Assembly (NCBI GenBank): GCA_946410525.1
Contig: CAMKAQ010000021.1
Location: 1 to 10,085 of the forward strand
Direction of reading: 5' to 3'
Source: an uncultured Caryophanales bacterium
GTDB taxonomy: Bacteria > Bacillota_I > Bacilli_A > RFN20 > CAG-826
Length of the DNA stretch: 10,085 bases
In this document: in pieces, positions 1-8,512 of the stretch
Numbering within the stretch: the first letter of the stretch is position 1
How the letters are laid out: each line of letters begins with the position of its first letter
Notes under the pieces: generated by a model
What the model was told of the DNA's origin: nothing
The model's database searches: none
The model's input: only the letters and a program-made list of their open reading frames with translations
Position numbers and translations under genes: made by a program

Positions 1-220
1 TGGCGCCATCTAATCTCCAGTTACCCAAAGTCTTCTCTGCATCTTTGATAGCCTCGATTTCGGCATGGGAAGAAATATCAAATTTGGATTCGCGTTTGTT
101 AAAGCCTTTGCCGATGATTTTGTCATTTAAGACAACAACGGCGCCAACTGGAATTTCTCCAGCAAAACTTGCTTCTTTTGCAAGTTCGTAGGCAATTTTC
201 ATGTAATCCAAATCAGTCAT
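1..220 (-). CDS. tadA: tRNA-specific adenosine deaminase TadA (N-terminal part)
   Basis: This is the N-terminal 73 codons of a gene that runs off the window at position 1. TadA deaminates the wobble adenosine of tRNA to inosine in the cytoplasm, using a zinc-activated water. Seen here: the N-terminal helix with the family pattern YM..A...A, the GEIPVGAVVV strand, and the zinc-site motif HAE at residues 52-54 (His ligand, Glu proton shuttle), followed by GNWRLDGA, which matches the GTWRLEGA of Bacillus TadA. The PCxxC zinc ligands would lie outside the window. The ATG at 218-220 fits the Bacillus start, but no normal Shine-Dalgarno precedes it; the nearest G-rich stretch is GGTGG in the SRP RNA 3' arm. 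Adjacency to the SRP RNA gene is conserved in Bacillus and supports TadA over a cytidine deaminase. Confidence 0.93.
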   Translation of the reverse strand, partial: MTDLDYMKIAYELAKEASFAGEIPVGAVVVLNDKIIGKGFNKRESKFDISSHAEIEAIKDAEKTLGNWRLDGA

Positions 221-233
221 ATAAGAGGATAAA

Positions 234-314
234 ACCACCGCACAGGGGACCCTAACTTATGGCTGCTACCTTCCGGTCCTGACCAGGTTCGAGAGGCTCT
301 CCTCGCGATGGCTC
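234..314 (-). ncRNA. ffs: Signal recognition particle RNA, small bacterial type
   Basis: The SRP RNA binds Ffh and targets nascent membrane and secreted proteins to the translocon through FtsY. On the minus strand, positions 284-261 contain the full domain IV hallmark: GGTCAGG, then the GGAA tetraloop stem, then AGCAGCC. The outer arms CCATCGC (311-305) and GCGGTGG (241-235) are complementary with one G-U pair, which closes a single long hairpin of about 80 nt. There is no Alu domain, so this is the short 4.5S-like form. The ends are inferred: the 5' end from the -10 box upstream, the 3' end from the closing helix followed by TTTT. The 3' end lies about 14 nt before the tadA start. Confidence 0.95.
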
Positions 315-318
315 ATAT

Positions 319-347
319 ATTATAGGGAAGGAGAGACATATAAAAAA
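319..347 (-). promoter_or_regulatory. Promoter of the SRP RNA gene
   Basis: A perfect TATAAT lies on the minus strand at 324-319, about 7 nt before the likely RNA 5' end at 312-314. Seventeen nucleotides upstream is TTTTTT (347-342), a poor -35 match that is also the U-tract of the serS terminator. The -10 box is clear. The -35 assignment is tentative and rests only on spacing. Confidence 0.7.
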
Positions 348-369
348 GAGGGACCTTTTTAGGCCCCTC
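342..369 (-). terminator. Rho-independent terminator after serS
   Basis: On the minus strand an 8-bp stem GAGGGGCC / GGTCCCTC (369-362 with 355-348, one G-U pair) encloses the loop TAAAAA and is followed by six T (347-342). It starts about 15 nt after the serS stop codon and most likely ends the long rlbA-serS operon. Confidence 0.92.
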
Positions 370-383
370 GTTTTGTTTTGTCT

Positions 384-1667
384 TTATTTCTTAATAGGTT
401 TAAGGACAGAGATGCCGCCCATGAACGGACGGAGAACCTCAGGAATGACAACCGATCCGTCAGCCTGCTGATTCTGTTCAAGGAGAGCTGGGAAGATACG
501 GGAGGTGGCTAAGCCGGAACCGTTAAGGGTGTGGCAGAAGTGCATCTTGCCTTCCTTATCCTTATATCTGATCATGCCGCGTCTGGCCTGGTAATCTCTG
601 GCGTTAGAAACGCTCGAGACTTCCTTATAGATCTTCATGGATGGGATCCAAACCTCGATATCGTAGGTTCTGGCCATGGAGTGGGAGCAATCGCCAGCGG
701 CGAGTTTGTCGAGCTGGTAGCAAAGGCCAAGTCCTTCAACCAAGGCCTGAGCTTTCTTGACGAGCTCATCAAAGGCTTTATCGGAGCCATCATCGGTGGT
801 GTATTGGACCATTTCAACTTTGTTGAATTGGTAGCCACGGATCATGCCTCTTTCTTCGGTGCGGTAGGAGCCAGCTTCCTTACGGTAGCATGGGGTATAG
901 GCAAAATATTTCTTTGGAAGGTCGTCTTCGGAGAGAACTTCGTCTCTATGAAGGTTCACAAGAGCGGTCTCAGCGGTTGGAAGAATGAACTTCTTCGGTT
1001 CAGTTCCTTCAAGCCAGAAGACATCCTCTTTGAATTTTGGGAACTGACCGGCGGTGTAGCCGCTTTGTTCGTTGAGGATGTGTGGAGGGAGAATCATCTC
1101 ATAGCCATCGGCAAGGTGGCAGGAGATGAAGTAGTTAACAAGAGCCCACTCTAAGCGAGCGCCTAAGTTGGTGTAGACCCAGGTGCCGGTGCCAGAGATC
1201 TTGGCGCCTCTCTTGTAGTCGATTAAGCCAAGGGATTCAGCGAGTTCGACGTGATCTTTTGGAGTGAAACCATCGAAAGTTGGCTCTTTTCCAAAGTGAT
1301 AGAAAGGTTTGTTGTTCTCTTTTCCGCCAGCGACTAAATCGTCATCTGGAAGGTTTGGAAGGACTTCGATCTGGGCTTTGATTTCCTTTTCGATTTCATC
1401 AAGCTCGGTCTCTTTGTCTTTGTTCTCGGCAGCGAGGGCTTTGACCTTAGCGAATAAGGCTTGGACGTCTCCGCCTTCTTTCTTAACTTGAGGGACAGAT
1501 TTGGATAAACGGTTCTGTTCGGCTTTGTTGGCCTCAACTTCTTTTAGAAGCTCCCTTCTTTTGACGAACATCTTAAGAAGCGGTTCTGGATCAAAGTCCC
1601 AGAGCTTCTTTTTAAGAGCCTCTTTGACATACTCAGGCTTGCTTTCGATAAGCTTGGCATCAATCAT
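384..1667 (-). CDS. serS: Seryl-tRNA synthetase
   Basis: This cytoplasmic class II enzyme charges tRNA-Ser (and tRNA-Sec where present) with serine. The 427 residues are the usual length. Residues 1-105 form the charged helical coiled-coil arm that grips the long variable arm of tRNA-Ser. The catalytic domain follows, with TAE at 231-233, motif 2 at about 261-286 (YRKEAGSY, then RGMIRGYQF, Arg262) and motif 3 at 382-394 (NGSGLATSRI, Arg390). The C-terminus has the standard VIPEVLRPFMGG. The ATG overlaps the TGA of the upstream glycosyltransferase as ATGA, and GGAGG sits 10 nt before it (1682-1678), so translation is probably coupled. No T-box leader is seen, consistent with transcription from the upstream operon. 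It is the last gene before the terminator. Confidence 0.98.
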   Translation of the reverse strand: MIDAKLIESKPEYVKEALKKKLWDFDPEPLLKMFVKRRELLKEVEANKAEQNRLSKSVPQVKKEGGDVQALFAKVKALAAENKDKETELDEIEKEIKAQIEVLPNLPDDDLVAGGKENNKPFYHFGKEPTFDGFTPKDHVELAESLGLIDYKRGAKISGTGTWVYTNLGARLEWALVNYFISCHLADGYEMILPPHILNEQSGYTAGQFPKFKEDVFWLEGTEPKKFILPTAETALVNLHRDEVLSEDDLPKKYFAYTPCYRKEAGSYRTEERGMIRGYQFNKVEMVQYTTDDGSDKAFDELVKKAQALVEGLGLCYQLDKLAAGDCSHSMARTYDIEVWIPSMKIYKEVSSVSNARDYQARRGMIRYKDKEGKMHFCHTLNGSGLATSRIFPALLEQNQQADGSVVIPEVLRPFMGGISVLKPIKK

Positions 1668-2683
1668 TTTTGATTTTCCTCCATCTTTTTTATTAAGGAC
1701 TCATACAGTCCTTTGAGTTTTTCTCCTAAGACGCTTAGGGAGTTTTCCCTAGCCATCTTGTACCCCTGCATTATAATCGCGTTGTCTTTCGAAGTGGACA
1801 ACGAATCAATGGTTTTCGCGGCTTCCGTGACATCGGATGGGGCATAGCAGTTGGTTCCGTCTTGCAATATTCCGCTTCCTCTTGTTTTTCCTATGTGGAT
1901 GATTGGGACTTTGACGGCCATCGCTTCGAGCTCCTCAACAGGTTGCGAGATTGATTCACCGTATTCGATGAAGCAGGTCGCTCCGCTGATGCCGCTGCGG
2001 TAAACGTCATCTTCCGTAACCCCGCAGAAACGGAGGTTGCTCGGCGATTGTTTGTTGAGCTTTTTGAGCCCTCCTTCACCGATCTTACTCGTTGAGCCAA
2101 AGAAGAAGAAAATCATATTTGGCGTGAGTTCTGCAAGGAATTTTGCTTTTTCGATGGACTTTTTGTCATCTAAATCACCCACCGAAATAGCGTACTTCGC
2201 ATCCCTTGGAAGCTTGAAGTATCTTGGGAAGATCTGAGCCTCAATAGGGTCAAGTTCCTCAAACCTAGCGAGGTTGACGCCAGGAGGAAGTACCTCAATG
2301 TTTTGGCTCTGAAATCCACATTGGAACAAAAGGTTTTTGGCTGAGAGGCTTGGTACCAGAATCAGGTCAGCGTCATTAAGCATCTTGAGCGACTTTTGCG
2401 GGAGGCTATAGAAGTTCTCCGGGCTCCTTTCTAAGTAACGGCAGAAAGGGTCGCTTTCGGCATATAAGGCGCTGACGACGACTGGGTAGCCTTCAGCTTT
2501 TGCTTCGTGCGCTTTCGCCTCGTCGATAGGCGATAAGAAATGACAGACGTCAGGCTCGGCGAAGATGCTTTCGACCCACTTGACGTTGTTGAGTTCGAGC
2601 GCGCCTTTGATGCTTTTTCTAAGACGCGTTCCCTCAAATATGTCATTTCGCGCCCCAGGGACGAAGCGCACTAAGATTTTCAT
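1664..2683 (-). CDS. GT4-type glycosyltransferase (GT-B fold)
   Basis: A probable nucleotide-sugar-dependent glycosyltransferase of 339 residues. Seen: an N-terminal half with GTRLRKSIKGALELNNV, resembling the start of Firmicutes GT4 enzymes (usually SGxGRALKHQ...ALE...V); DADLILVPS at 104-112 and VLPPGVNLARFEE at 131-143, the usual linker into the C-terminal Rossmann domain; SPSNLRFCGV around 213-222; and the donor-site region EYGESISQPVEELEAMAVKVP at about 240-260, followed by LQDGTNCYA. No signal peptide or membrane helix is apparent. Relatives often make membrane glycolipids or polysaccharides, but the substrate cannot be read from sequence. The gene starts 2 nt after the gyrA stop with no Shine-Dalgarno and ends in an ATGA overlap with serS. 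The glycosyltransferase class is fairly safe; the role is unknown. Confidence 0.78.
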   Translation of the reverse strand: MKILVRFVPGARNDIFEGTRLRKSIKGALELNNVKWVESIFAEPDVCHFLSPIDEAKAHEAKAEGYPVVVSALYAESDPFCRYLERSPENFYSLPQKSLKMLNDADLILVPSLSAKNLLFQCGFQSQNIEVLPPGVNLARFEELDPIEAQIFPRYFKLPRDAKYAISVGDLDDKKSIEKAKFLAELTPNMIFFFFGSTSKIGEGGLKKLNKQSPSNLRFCGVTEDDVYRSGISGATCFIEYGESISQPVEELEAMAVKVPIIHIGKTRGSGILQDGTNCYAPSDVTEAAKTIDSLSTSKDNAIIMQGYKMARENSLSVLGEKLKGLYESLIKKMEENQK

Positions 2684-2685
2684 GT

Positions 2686-5331
2686 TTATTCGACTTGGTC
2701 TGGAGTTGGGTTGTTCTCTGGAACGGTCTCTTCAGCGGCCTCCTCGGCTGGGAGCTCTTCCTCAAGCTCGGCCTCATCAACGTGAGGAACGATAGCGAAG
2801 GAAGCGACTTTGTTGCCTTTGTCGAGATTGATGATCTTAACACCAACGGTGTTACGACCAGCGATATGGATTTGGGATAATGGCGTTCTGATAACGATGC
2901 CTTTGTTGGTGATGACCATGAGGTCTTCGTCACCGTGGATGCAACGCATACCGGTAAGTTCGCCGTTCTTGACGTTGGTCTTGAGAGTTAAGACACCTTT
3001 GGCGCCTCTAGAAGTGCGGCGGTAGCCGTCATAGTGGCGGGTGGTTCCGTCTTCTTGTGGGACTTCGGTCTCTTCGGCGTAGCTGATCTTTCCGTAACCG
3101 AGAGTGGTTAAGACAAGGATCTTGTCGCCTTCGAGAGAGGTGGTGGCATCAACAAGGTGGGAGCCATCTTTGAGGTCCATACCGGTGACGCCGGCTGCGC
3201 TTCTACCCATCGCACGAACTTGATCTTCGCTGAAGGAGCAGACTTTACCATTGCTGGAAGCAAGGCCGATAATCGCGTGGCCATCGGTCTTTTTGACGCA
3301 GAGGAGCTCATCGCCATCTCTGAGGGTAAGAGCCTTCTTACCGTTGCTATGGATGGATTCGAACTCAGCCATGGTGGTTCTCTTAACGACACCGTGGACG
3401 GTAACAAAGAAGAGGTAGTTCTCGGCGCCATACTCATCAGCTGGGACGATGGCGACGACCTTCTCTTCCTGGTCGAGGTTAAGGAGGTTGATGGCTGGCA
3501 TGCCTTTGGAGTCTCTGGCTCCGTCTGGGATCATGTAGCCACGCATTCTGTAGACCTTACCGAAGGATGTGAAGAACATGATGTCGGTGTGGGTCTTGGT
3601 GTGGAGCATCAAGTGGACGGTATCGCCGCTGGTGGTGGTTAAGCCCTTAACGCCACGGCCACCTCTGTTCTGGGTGCGGAAGGTCTGGTCGTTCATTCTC
3701 TTGACGTAGCCGTTCTTGGTGAGAACAACGATGATGTCTTCCTGTGGGAGGAGGTCTTCGTTCTCGATTGAAGCGGCTTCGTCGGAGATTTGAGTCATAC
3801 GTTCATCGCCGAAACGATCGCGGATCTGTAAGAGTTCTTCGATCATGAGGTCAATGATGTTCTTCTTGTCGCTAAGCAAGAAGTTGTAGTGTTCGATGTT
3901 CTTGACGAGTTCAGCGTGCTCGGCCTGGAGCTTCTCTTGCTCTAAGCCTTGGAGACGACGGAGGGTCATGGCCAAGATGGCGTCGATCTGAGGTTTGGAT
4001 AAGCCGAAGGCCTCGGATAATTTGGCGCTCGATTCTTCATCGGTCTTGCTGCCACGGATGATGTGGATGACCTCGTCGATGTTGTCGTGAGCGAGGATCA
4101 AGCCGACAACGATATGGTCTCTGTCGCTGTCTCTCTTAAGAAGGAATTTGGTTCTTCTGGTGAGGACGTCGATCTGGAATTCGTTATATCTCTCGATGAG
4201 TTCTTTCATCGAAAGGATCTTTGGTTCGCCATTGACTAAGCAAAGGTTGATGACACCATAGGTGATCTGCATCGAGGTGTGCTTGAGAAGGTTATTAGCA
4301 ACGACCTCTGGGATGAAGTCTTTCTTGACCTCAATGACGACACGGGTGCCTTCTTTGTTGGATTCATCTCTGATATCAGAGATGCCGTCGATGACTTTAT
4401 CACGGGCAAGGGTGGCCATGTTTTCGATCATGGCGGCCTTGTTTACCTGATATGGGGTCTCGGTGATGATGATGCGGGATCTACCACCGCTGGTTTCCTC
4501 GGTGTGGAACTTGGAGCGGATGGCAACGGTGCCAGTACCGGTGGTGAAGTAGTCAGCGATGCCTTTTCTGCCAAGGATGACGCCGCCAGTTGGGAAGTCA
4601 GGACCATAGATATAGTTCTGCATGAGCTCAAGAGGGGTGATCTCTGGGGTGCGGGCAACAGCAATACAGGCGTTGATAGCCTCAGTAAGGTTGTGGGTTG
4701 GCATGTTGGTGGCCATACCGACAGCGATACCTTCGGAGCCGTTGACTAAGAGGTTAGGGAAGCGGCTTGGGAGGACGGATGGCTCTTGTTCGGTGCCATC
4801 GTAGTTGCCGACAAAGTCGACGGTGTCCTTGTCAAGATCGCGGACCATTTCGACCGCAAGGCGGTTCATTCTGGCCTCGGTGTAACGCATAGCAGCGGCT
4901 TCGTCGCCGTCGATGGAACCGAAGTTACCATGACCGTCGACAAGGGTGTAACGCATCGCGAATGGCTGGGCCATACGGACAAGGGTGCCGTAAAGGGCGG
5001 AGTCGCCGTGTGGGTGATATTTACCCATGACGTCACCAACGATACGAGCGCTCTTCTTATATGGTTTGCCAGGCTGCATGCCTGATTCGTTCATGCCATA
5101 GATGATACGTCTTTGAACTGGTTTCAAACCGTCTCTGACATCAGGGATGGCACGAGCTTCGATGACGGACATTGAGTAGGAGAGGAATGCCGTCTGGACT
5201 TCGTTTGTGATTTCTCTGTCAATGAGACCTGCGGTGATGCCAGCTACGATGCCAGGGGCTTCAACCGACTCATTGGCTTCGCCTTCAACTTCTTCGTTTT
5301 CGGCGTCTAATTTCATTTCTTCGTCTGCCAT
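2686..5331 (-). CDS. gyrA: DNA gyrase subunit A
   Basis: GyrA cuts and rejoins DNA in the A2B2 gyrase that adds negative supercoils. At 881 residues it is longer than the usual 800-840. Residues 1-30 are an acidic extension; the breakage-reunion domain begins near 38 (LIDREI), with the quinolone region at 94-130 ([21 protein letters not shown]) and the catalytic tyrosine Tyr150 in [10 protein letters not shown]. The C-terminal DNA-wrapping beta-propeller carries the GyrA box QNRGGRG at 554-560, which makes this gyrase and not ParC. Residues 852-881 are an acidic tail with 13 Asp/Glu. Ser111 matches the E. coli Ser83 position, but Gly115 replaces the usual acidic residue at position 87. The start is supported by AAAGGA 7 nt upstream. 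It lies 18 nt after gyrB, in the usual order. Confidence 0.98.
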   Translation of the reverse strand: MADEEMKLDAENEEVEGEANESVEAPGIVAGITAGLIDREITNEVQTAFLSYSMSVIEARAIPDVRDGLKPVQRRIIYGMNESGMQPGKPYKKSARIVGDVMGKYHPHGDSALYGTLVRMAQPFAMRYTLVDGHGNFGSIDGDEAAAMRYTEARMNRLAVEMVRDLDKDTVDFVGNYDGTEQEPSVLPSRFPNLLVNGSEGIAVGMATNMPTHNLTEAINACIAVARTPEITPLELMQNYIYGPDFPTGGVILGRKGIADYFTTGTGTVAIRSKFHTEETSGGRSRIIITETPYQVNKAAMIENMATLARDKVIDGISDIRDESNKEGTRVVIEVKKDFIPEVVANNLLKHTSMQITYGVINLCLVNGEPKILSMKELIERYNEFQIDVLTRRTKFLLKRDSDRDHIVVGLILAHDNIDEVIHIIRGSKTDEESSAKLSEAFGLSKPQIDAILAMTLRRLQGLEQEKLQAEHAELVKNIEHYNFLLSDKKNIIDLMIEELLQIRDRFGDERMTQISDEAASIENEDLLPQEDIIVVLTKNGYVKRMNDQTFRTQNRGGRGVKGLTTTSGDTVHLMLHTKTHTDIMFFTSFGKVYRMRGYMIPDGARDSKGMPAINLLNLDQEEKVVAIVPADEYGAENYLFFVTVHGVVKRTTMAEFESIHSNGKKALTLRDGDELLCVKKTDGHAIIGLASSNGKVCSFSEDQVRAMGRSAAGVTGMDLKDGSHLVDATTSLEGDKILVLTTLGYGKISYAEETEVPQEDGTTRHYDGYRRTSRGAKGVLTLKTNVKNGELTGMRCIHGDEDLMVITNKGIVIRTPLSQIHIAGRNTVGVKIINLDKGNKVASFAIVPHVDEAELEEELPAEEAAEETVPENNPTPDQVE

Positions 5332-5349
5332 AATCGTTTCCTTTCTCCA

Positions 5350-7437
5350 TTAAATATCCAGGTTCTGCACGAATTTTGCGTTTTTGATGATGAATTCGCG
5401 ACGTGGCTCAACATCGTCTCCCATGAGGTCGGTGAAGGCTTTGTCAGCCATAGCGGCATCATCGATGGTGATGCGGATCATCTTACGTGCAGCTGGGTCC
5501 ATGGTGGTCTCCCAAAGCTGTTGGGCGTCCATTTCACCAAGACCTTTGTAACGCTGGAATGGGTAACCGGCTTTGAGCTGGAGCCCTTTCTTGAGCTGCT
5601 CAAGTTGGTCATCGTTATAGGCGTAGTAGGCTTGGCCTTTGTATTCGACTTTATAGAGCGGTGGCTGGGCAATATAAACATAACCGCCGTCGATAAGAGG
5701 TTTCATGAAGCGGTAGAAGAAGGTCAAAAGAAGGATTCTGATGTGATCGCCGTCGACATCAGCATCGGTCATGATGACGATCTTGTGATATCTGATCTTG
5801 CTGACATCGAATTGCTCGCGGATGCCAGCACCGATGGCGGTGATCATGTTGCCGATTTCAGCGTTCTTGAAGATTCTCTCTTCAGTCGCTTTCTCGACGT
5901 TAAGGATCTTACCTCTCAAAGGCAAGATGGCCTGGGTCTTTCTGTCTCTGCCAACCTTAGCAGAGCCGCCTGCTGAGTTACCCTCAACGATGTAGAGCTC
6001 GCATTCTTCTGGGACGCGGCTAGAGCAATCGGCGAGTTTGCCAGGAAGGGTGGTGATGCCAAGAGCGGTCTTTCTTGTTGCCTCGCGGGCAGCCTGCGCG
6101 GCCACACGGCCTTTGGCAGCGATGCGGACCTTGGCGATGATGGCTTTGGCCTGATCTGGGTGCTCGAGAAGGTATTGTTCGAATTGCTCAGAGACGACAG
6201 AGTTGACGATTGGTCTGACTTCGCTGTTTCCGAGTTTGGTCTTGGTTTGTCCTTCGTATTGTGGGTTTGGATGCTTGACCGAGATGACACAGGTAAGACC
6301 TTCGCGGCAGTCTTCGGTGGTGAAGTTGTTCTCTTTCTCCTCAAGGAGTTTGAACTTTCTGGCGTAGTTGTTGATGACTTTGCTCAAAGCTTTGTTGAAG
6401 CCATCGACGTGGGTGCCGCCTTCTTTTGTGGAGATGTTGTTACAGAAGGAGTAAACACCGTCGTTGCTGTAGTAGTCGGTCCATTGCATGGAGACTTCAG
6501 CGTAGACGATCTCTTTCGTAACGCCATCGAGAAGGGTGACTTCCTCAGCGCCGTGCGCGTAGATGACGTCGGCGTTGATGGTGTTCTTTCCTTGGTTAAT
6601 GAAGGAAACGTACTCTTTAATACCGCCGTTGAACTGGAAGGTTTCAGTCATTGGGATATCAGGACGTTTGTCGGTTAAGGTGATTTTGACGCCACCGTTT
6701 AAGAAAGCCATCTGACGGAGGTGGTTCTTGATGGTTTCGTAGTTGTAAGTGGTGGTTTCGGTGAAAATGTCGCCGTCTGGTTTGAAGTGGACGGTTGTAC
6801 CGTGCTCTTCTTCCTTGCAGGTTCCGATTTTCTTTAAGTGCTCGACGATCTTGCCGCCGTCGACGAATTTGACGTAGTAAATACCACCGGCTTTGCGAAC
6901 GGTGACTTCACAGAGAGTGGAAAGGGCGTTGACGACCGAAGCGCCGACACCATGCAAACCGCCAGAGACTTTGTAGCCTCCGCCTTCGCCGAACTTACCG
7001 CCGGCGTGAAGGATGGTATAAGCGGTTTCGACGCCAGATAAACCTGATTTGGCGACGATATCGACTGGAATGCCACGTCCGTTATCGCTAACCGTGATGG
7101 AATTGTCTTTTTCAATATAGACCTGAATGTCATCGCAATATCCCGCAAGGGCTTCATCGATCGCGTTGTCGACGATTTCCCAGACGAGGTGGTGGAGACC
7201 AGCTGCTGCGGTGGTGGCGATATACATGCCAGGACGCTTTCTGACAGCTTCAAGTCCTTCGAGAACCTGGATGTTTTCCGCTGTGTAGTTCTCGTCCGCT
7301 TTGACTAAGCCTTTTTCATCGATGTCGTTTTCCTTTTTGTATTGGAAACGATCTTCTTCGGCTATTTCTGAAGCGGTTTGGTCGGCTTGTGGCTGCTCAG
7401 GAGCGGCTTCAAGCTTCTTTTCTTCTTCGTTTGCCAT
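5350..7437 (-). CDS. gyrB: DNA gyrase subunit B
   Basis: GyrB is the ATPase subunit of gyrase. At 695 residues it is about 50 longer than Bacillus GyrB; most of the excess is an acidic N-terminal extension of about 43 residues ahead of the conserved [20 protein letters not shown] (51-70). The GHKL ATPase domain shows [11 protein letters not shown] (86-96, catalytic Glu87, Asn91), DNGRGIPV (118-125) and [15 protein letters not shown] (159-173). The transducer lysine lies in the QTKTKLGN motif. The TOPRIM domain has Glu485 in EGNSAGGSA and the metal-binding DADVD at 558-562, then [10 protein letters not shown] and the C-terminal REFI..NAK.V.NLDI. Asn487 replaces the near-universal Asp of EGDSAGGSA. 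The start is secured by AAGGAGGT 6 nt upstream, so the N-terminal tail is real. Confidence 0.98.
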   Translation of the reverse strand: MANEEEKKLEAAPEQPQADQTASEIAEEDRFQYKKENDIDEKGLVKADENYTAENIQVLEGLEAVRKRPGMYIATTAAAGLHHLVWEIVDNAIDEALAGYCDDIQVYIEKDNSITVSDNGRGIPVDIVAKSGLSGVETAYTILHAGGKFGEGGGYKVSGGLHGVGASVVNALSTLCEVTVRKAGGIYYVKFVDGGKIVEHLKKIGTCKEEEHGTTVHFKPDGDIFTETTTYNYETIKNHLRQMAFLNGGVKITLTDKRPDIPMTETFQFNGGIKEYVSFINQGKNTINADVIYAHGAEEVTLLDGVTKEIVYAEVSMQWTDYYSNDGVYSFCNNISTKEGGTHVDGFNKALSKVINNYARKFKLLEEKENNFTTEDCREGLTCVISVKHPNPQYEGQTKTKLGNSEVRPIVNSVVSEQFEQYLLEHPDQAKAIIAKVRIAAKGRVAAQAAREATRKTALGITTLPGKLADCSSRVPEECELYIVEGNSAGGSAKVGRDRKTQAILPLRGKILNVEKATEERIFKNAEIGNMITAIGAGIREQFDVSKIRYHKIVIMTDADVDGDHIRILLLTFFYRFMKPLIDGGYVYIAQPPLYKVEYKGQAYYAYNDDQLEQLKKGLQLKAGYPFQRYKGLGEMDAQQLWETTMDPAARKMIRITIDDAAMADKAFTDLMGDDVEPRREFIIKNAKFVQNLDI

Positions 7438-7441
7438 TCTG

Positions 7442-8512
7442 TTACCTCCTTATGGCTTTGTTTTCGGAAACCTCAATAACAGAGGCTCCCTCTATGTTTG
7501 CTCTCGTCGCGGTCACGAACACTTGGTTAAGGTGTTTGGTGATGAGACTAGAGAGTCTTTTCGTGTGTTCGGCGTCTAATTCGCTATAGACGTCATCGAG
7601 AACGACGATTGGTCGTTTCTCTTTGTCTTCGATTAGGAAGAACGGTGCGATCTTTAAGGCGATGGCCGCTAAACGGTTTTCACCTTGGCTTCCATATAAG
7701 GCGATGTCTTGCCCATCGAGCATCAGGGAGAAGTCTTCTCGATGGATGCCGATTGAGGTGGATTTGTGGATGATGTCACTATCCAAAGATCGCTTATAGG
7801 CTTTCGCTGCCTCTTCTTTCCACGCCGATTCATTCCTGATGAACGGCTTATAAACGACGAGAAGGCGTCTATCGTGCCCGTAGAGTTCGCTCGCGAGGTC
7901 GGATAGAACTTTATTCAAGTCATCTATATAAAGTCGTCTGTAGCGACTTATTGGCTCGCTGACGGCAATGAGCTCGTCGGTGAGAACCTGGATGAGGGTA
8001 AGGTCGACTTTTTCGGCTTTGAGCGCCGCGTTCCTTTCAAGAAGGAGGCGGTTGTATTTGCCGATGAGGTTGAAGTAGTCGAGCGACTTCTTTGAGAGGC
8101 TCGTATCAAGGAACGACCTTCTATCGCTTGGCGAGCCTTTGAATATGAGGACGTCTTCCGGTGAGAAGAGGGTCACATTCACGAGTTTGGATAACTCGCT
8201 TAGCTTGCGCGCGGGTTTACCATTGATTGAGATTTTTCTTCCTTTTCCGAGGATGAATATCTCAATTTCCCTTTTAAGCCCGTTTTCCTCTACCTTCGCT
8301 TTGATGGAGGCGTGATCCTCGCCATACCTGATTAAGGCCTGGCATTCATTCGTTCTCCAGCTCTTGGCAAGGCTGAGGTAGTAGACAGCTTCCGCAAGGT
8401 TTGTTTTGCCGGAGCCGTTTGTGCCTTGGATGACCGTCAGATTGTTTTCAAAATCAAGGTTCAGCGATCCGTAGTTTCGGAAGTTCCTGAGCTCAAGATG
8501 CGTGACTCTCAT
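7442..8512 (-). CDS. recF: DNA replication and repair protein RecF
   Basis: RecF is an SMC/ABC-like ATPase that, with RecO and RecR, loads RecA at single-strand gaps and stalled forks. The 356 residues are of normal length. Seen: the N-terminal LELRNFRNY, Walker A GTNGSGKT at 30-37 followed by [16 protein letters not shown] (the family pattern NLLEAIYxLSxxKSxR), the helical arm domain, the ABC signature YGSQGENR (SQGQQR in most relatives, Arg kept), and Walker B with D-loop [12 protein letters not shown]. The start ATG shares an ATGA overlap with the rlbA stop and has no Shine-Dalgarno of its own, so expression probably depends on translation of rlbA. The stop lies inside the gyrB ribosome binding site. 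The position between rlbA and gyrB is as in Bacillus, but the small remB gene found there in Bacillus is missing. Confidence 0.97.
   Translation of the reverse strand: MRVTHLELRNFRNYGSLNLDFENNLTVIQGTNGSGKTNLAEAVYYLSLAKSWRTNECQALIRYGEDHASIKAKVEENGLKREIEIFILGKGRKISINGKPARKLSELSKLVNVTLFSPEDVLIFKGSPSDRRSFLDTSLSKKSLDYFNLIGKYNRLLLERNAALKAEKVDLTLIQVLTDELIAVSEPISRYRRLYIDDLNKVLSDLASELYGHDRRLLVVYKPFIRNESAWKEEAAKAYKRSLDSDIIHKSTSIGIHREDFSLMLDGQDIALYGSQGENRLAAIALKIAPFFLIEDKEKRPIVVLDDVYSELDAEHTKRLSSLITKHLNQVFVTATRANIEGASVIEVSENKAIRR
7444..7451 (-). promoter_or_regulatory. gyrB ribosome binding site, encoded in the recF 3' end
   Basis: On the minus strand AAGGAGGT (7451-7444) lies 6 nt before the gyrB ATG. 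The same bases encode the last two residues of RecF (Arg-Arg) and the first base of its TAA stop. It fixes the gyrB start, and a ribosome finishing recF covers the site. Confidence 0.93.

Noticed and set aside
531-1154. Long open reading frame (207 codons) on the plus strand
   Set aside because: It lies wholly opposite serS, has no recognisable domain, and is explained by codon bias of the real gene.
3157-3642. Plus-strand open frames of 140-170 codons opposite gyrA and gyrB (also near 4279-4749, 5521-5976, 6160-6678)
   Set aside because: All mirror highly conserved gyrase coding sequence, show low-complexity Val/Asp-rich translations, and match no known family. They are shadow frames.
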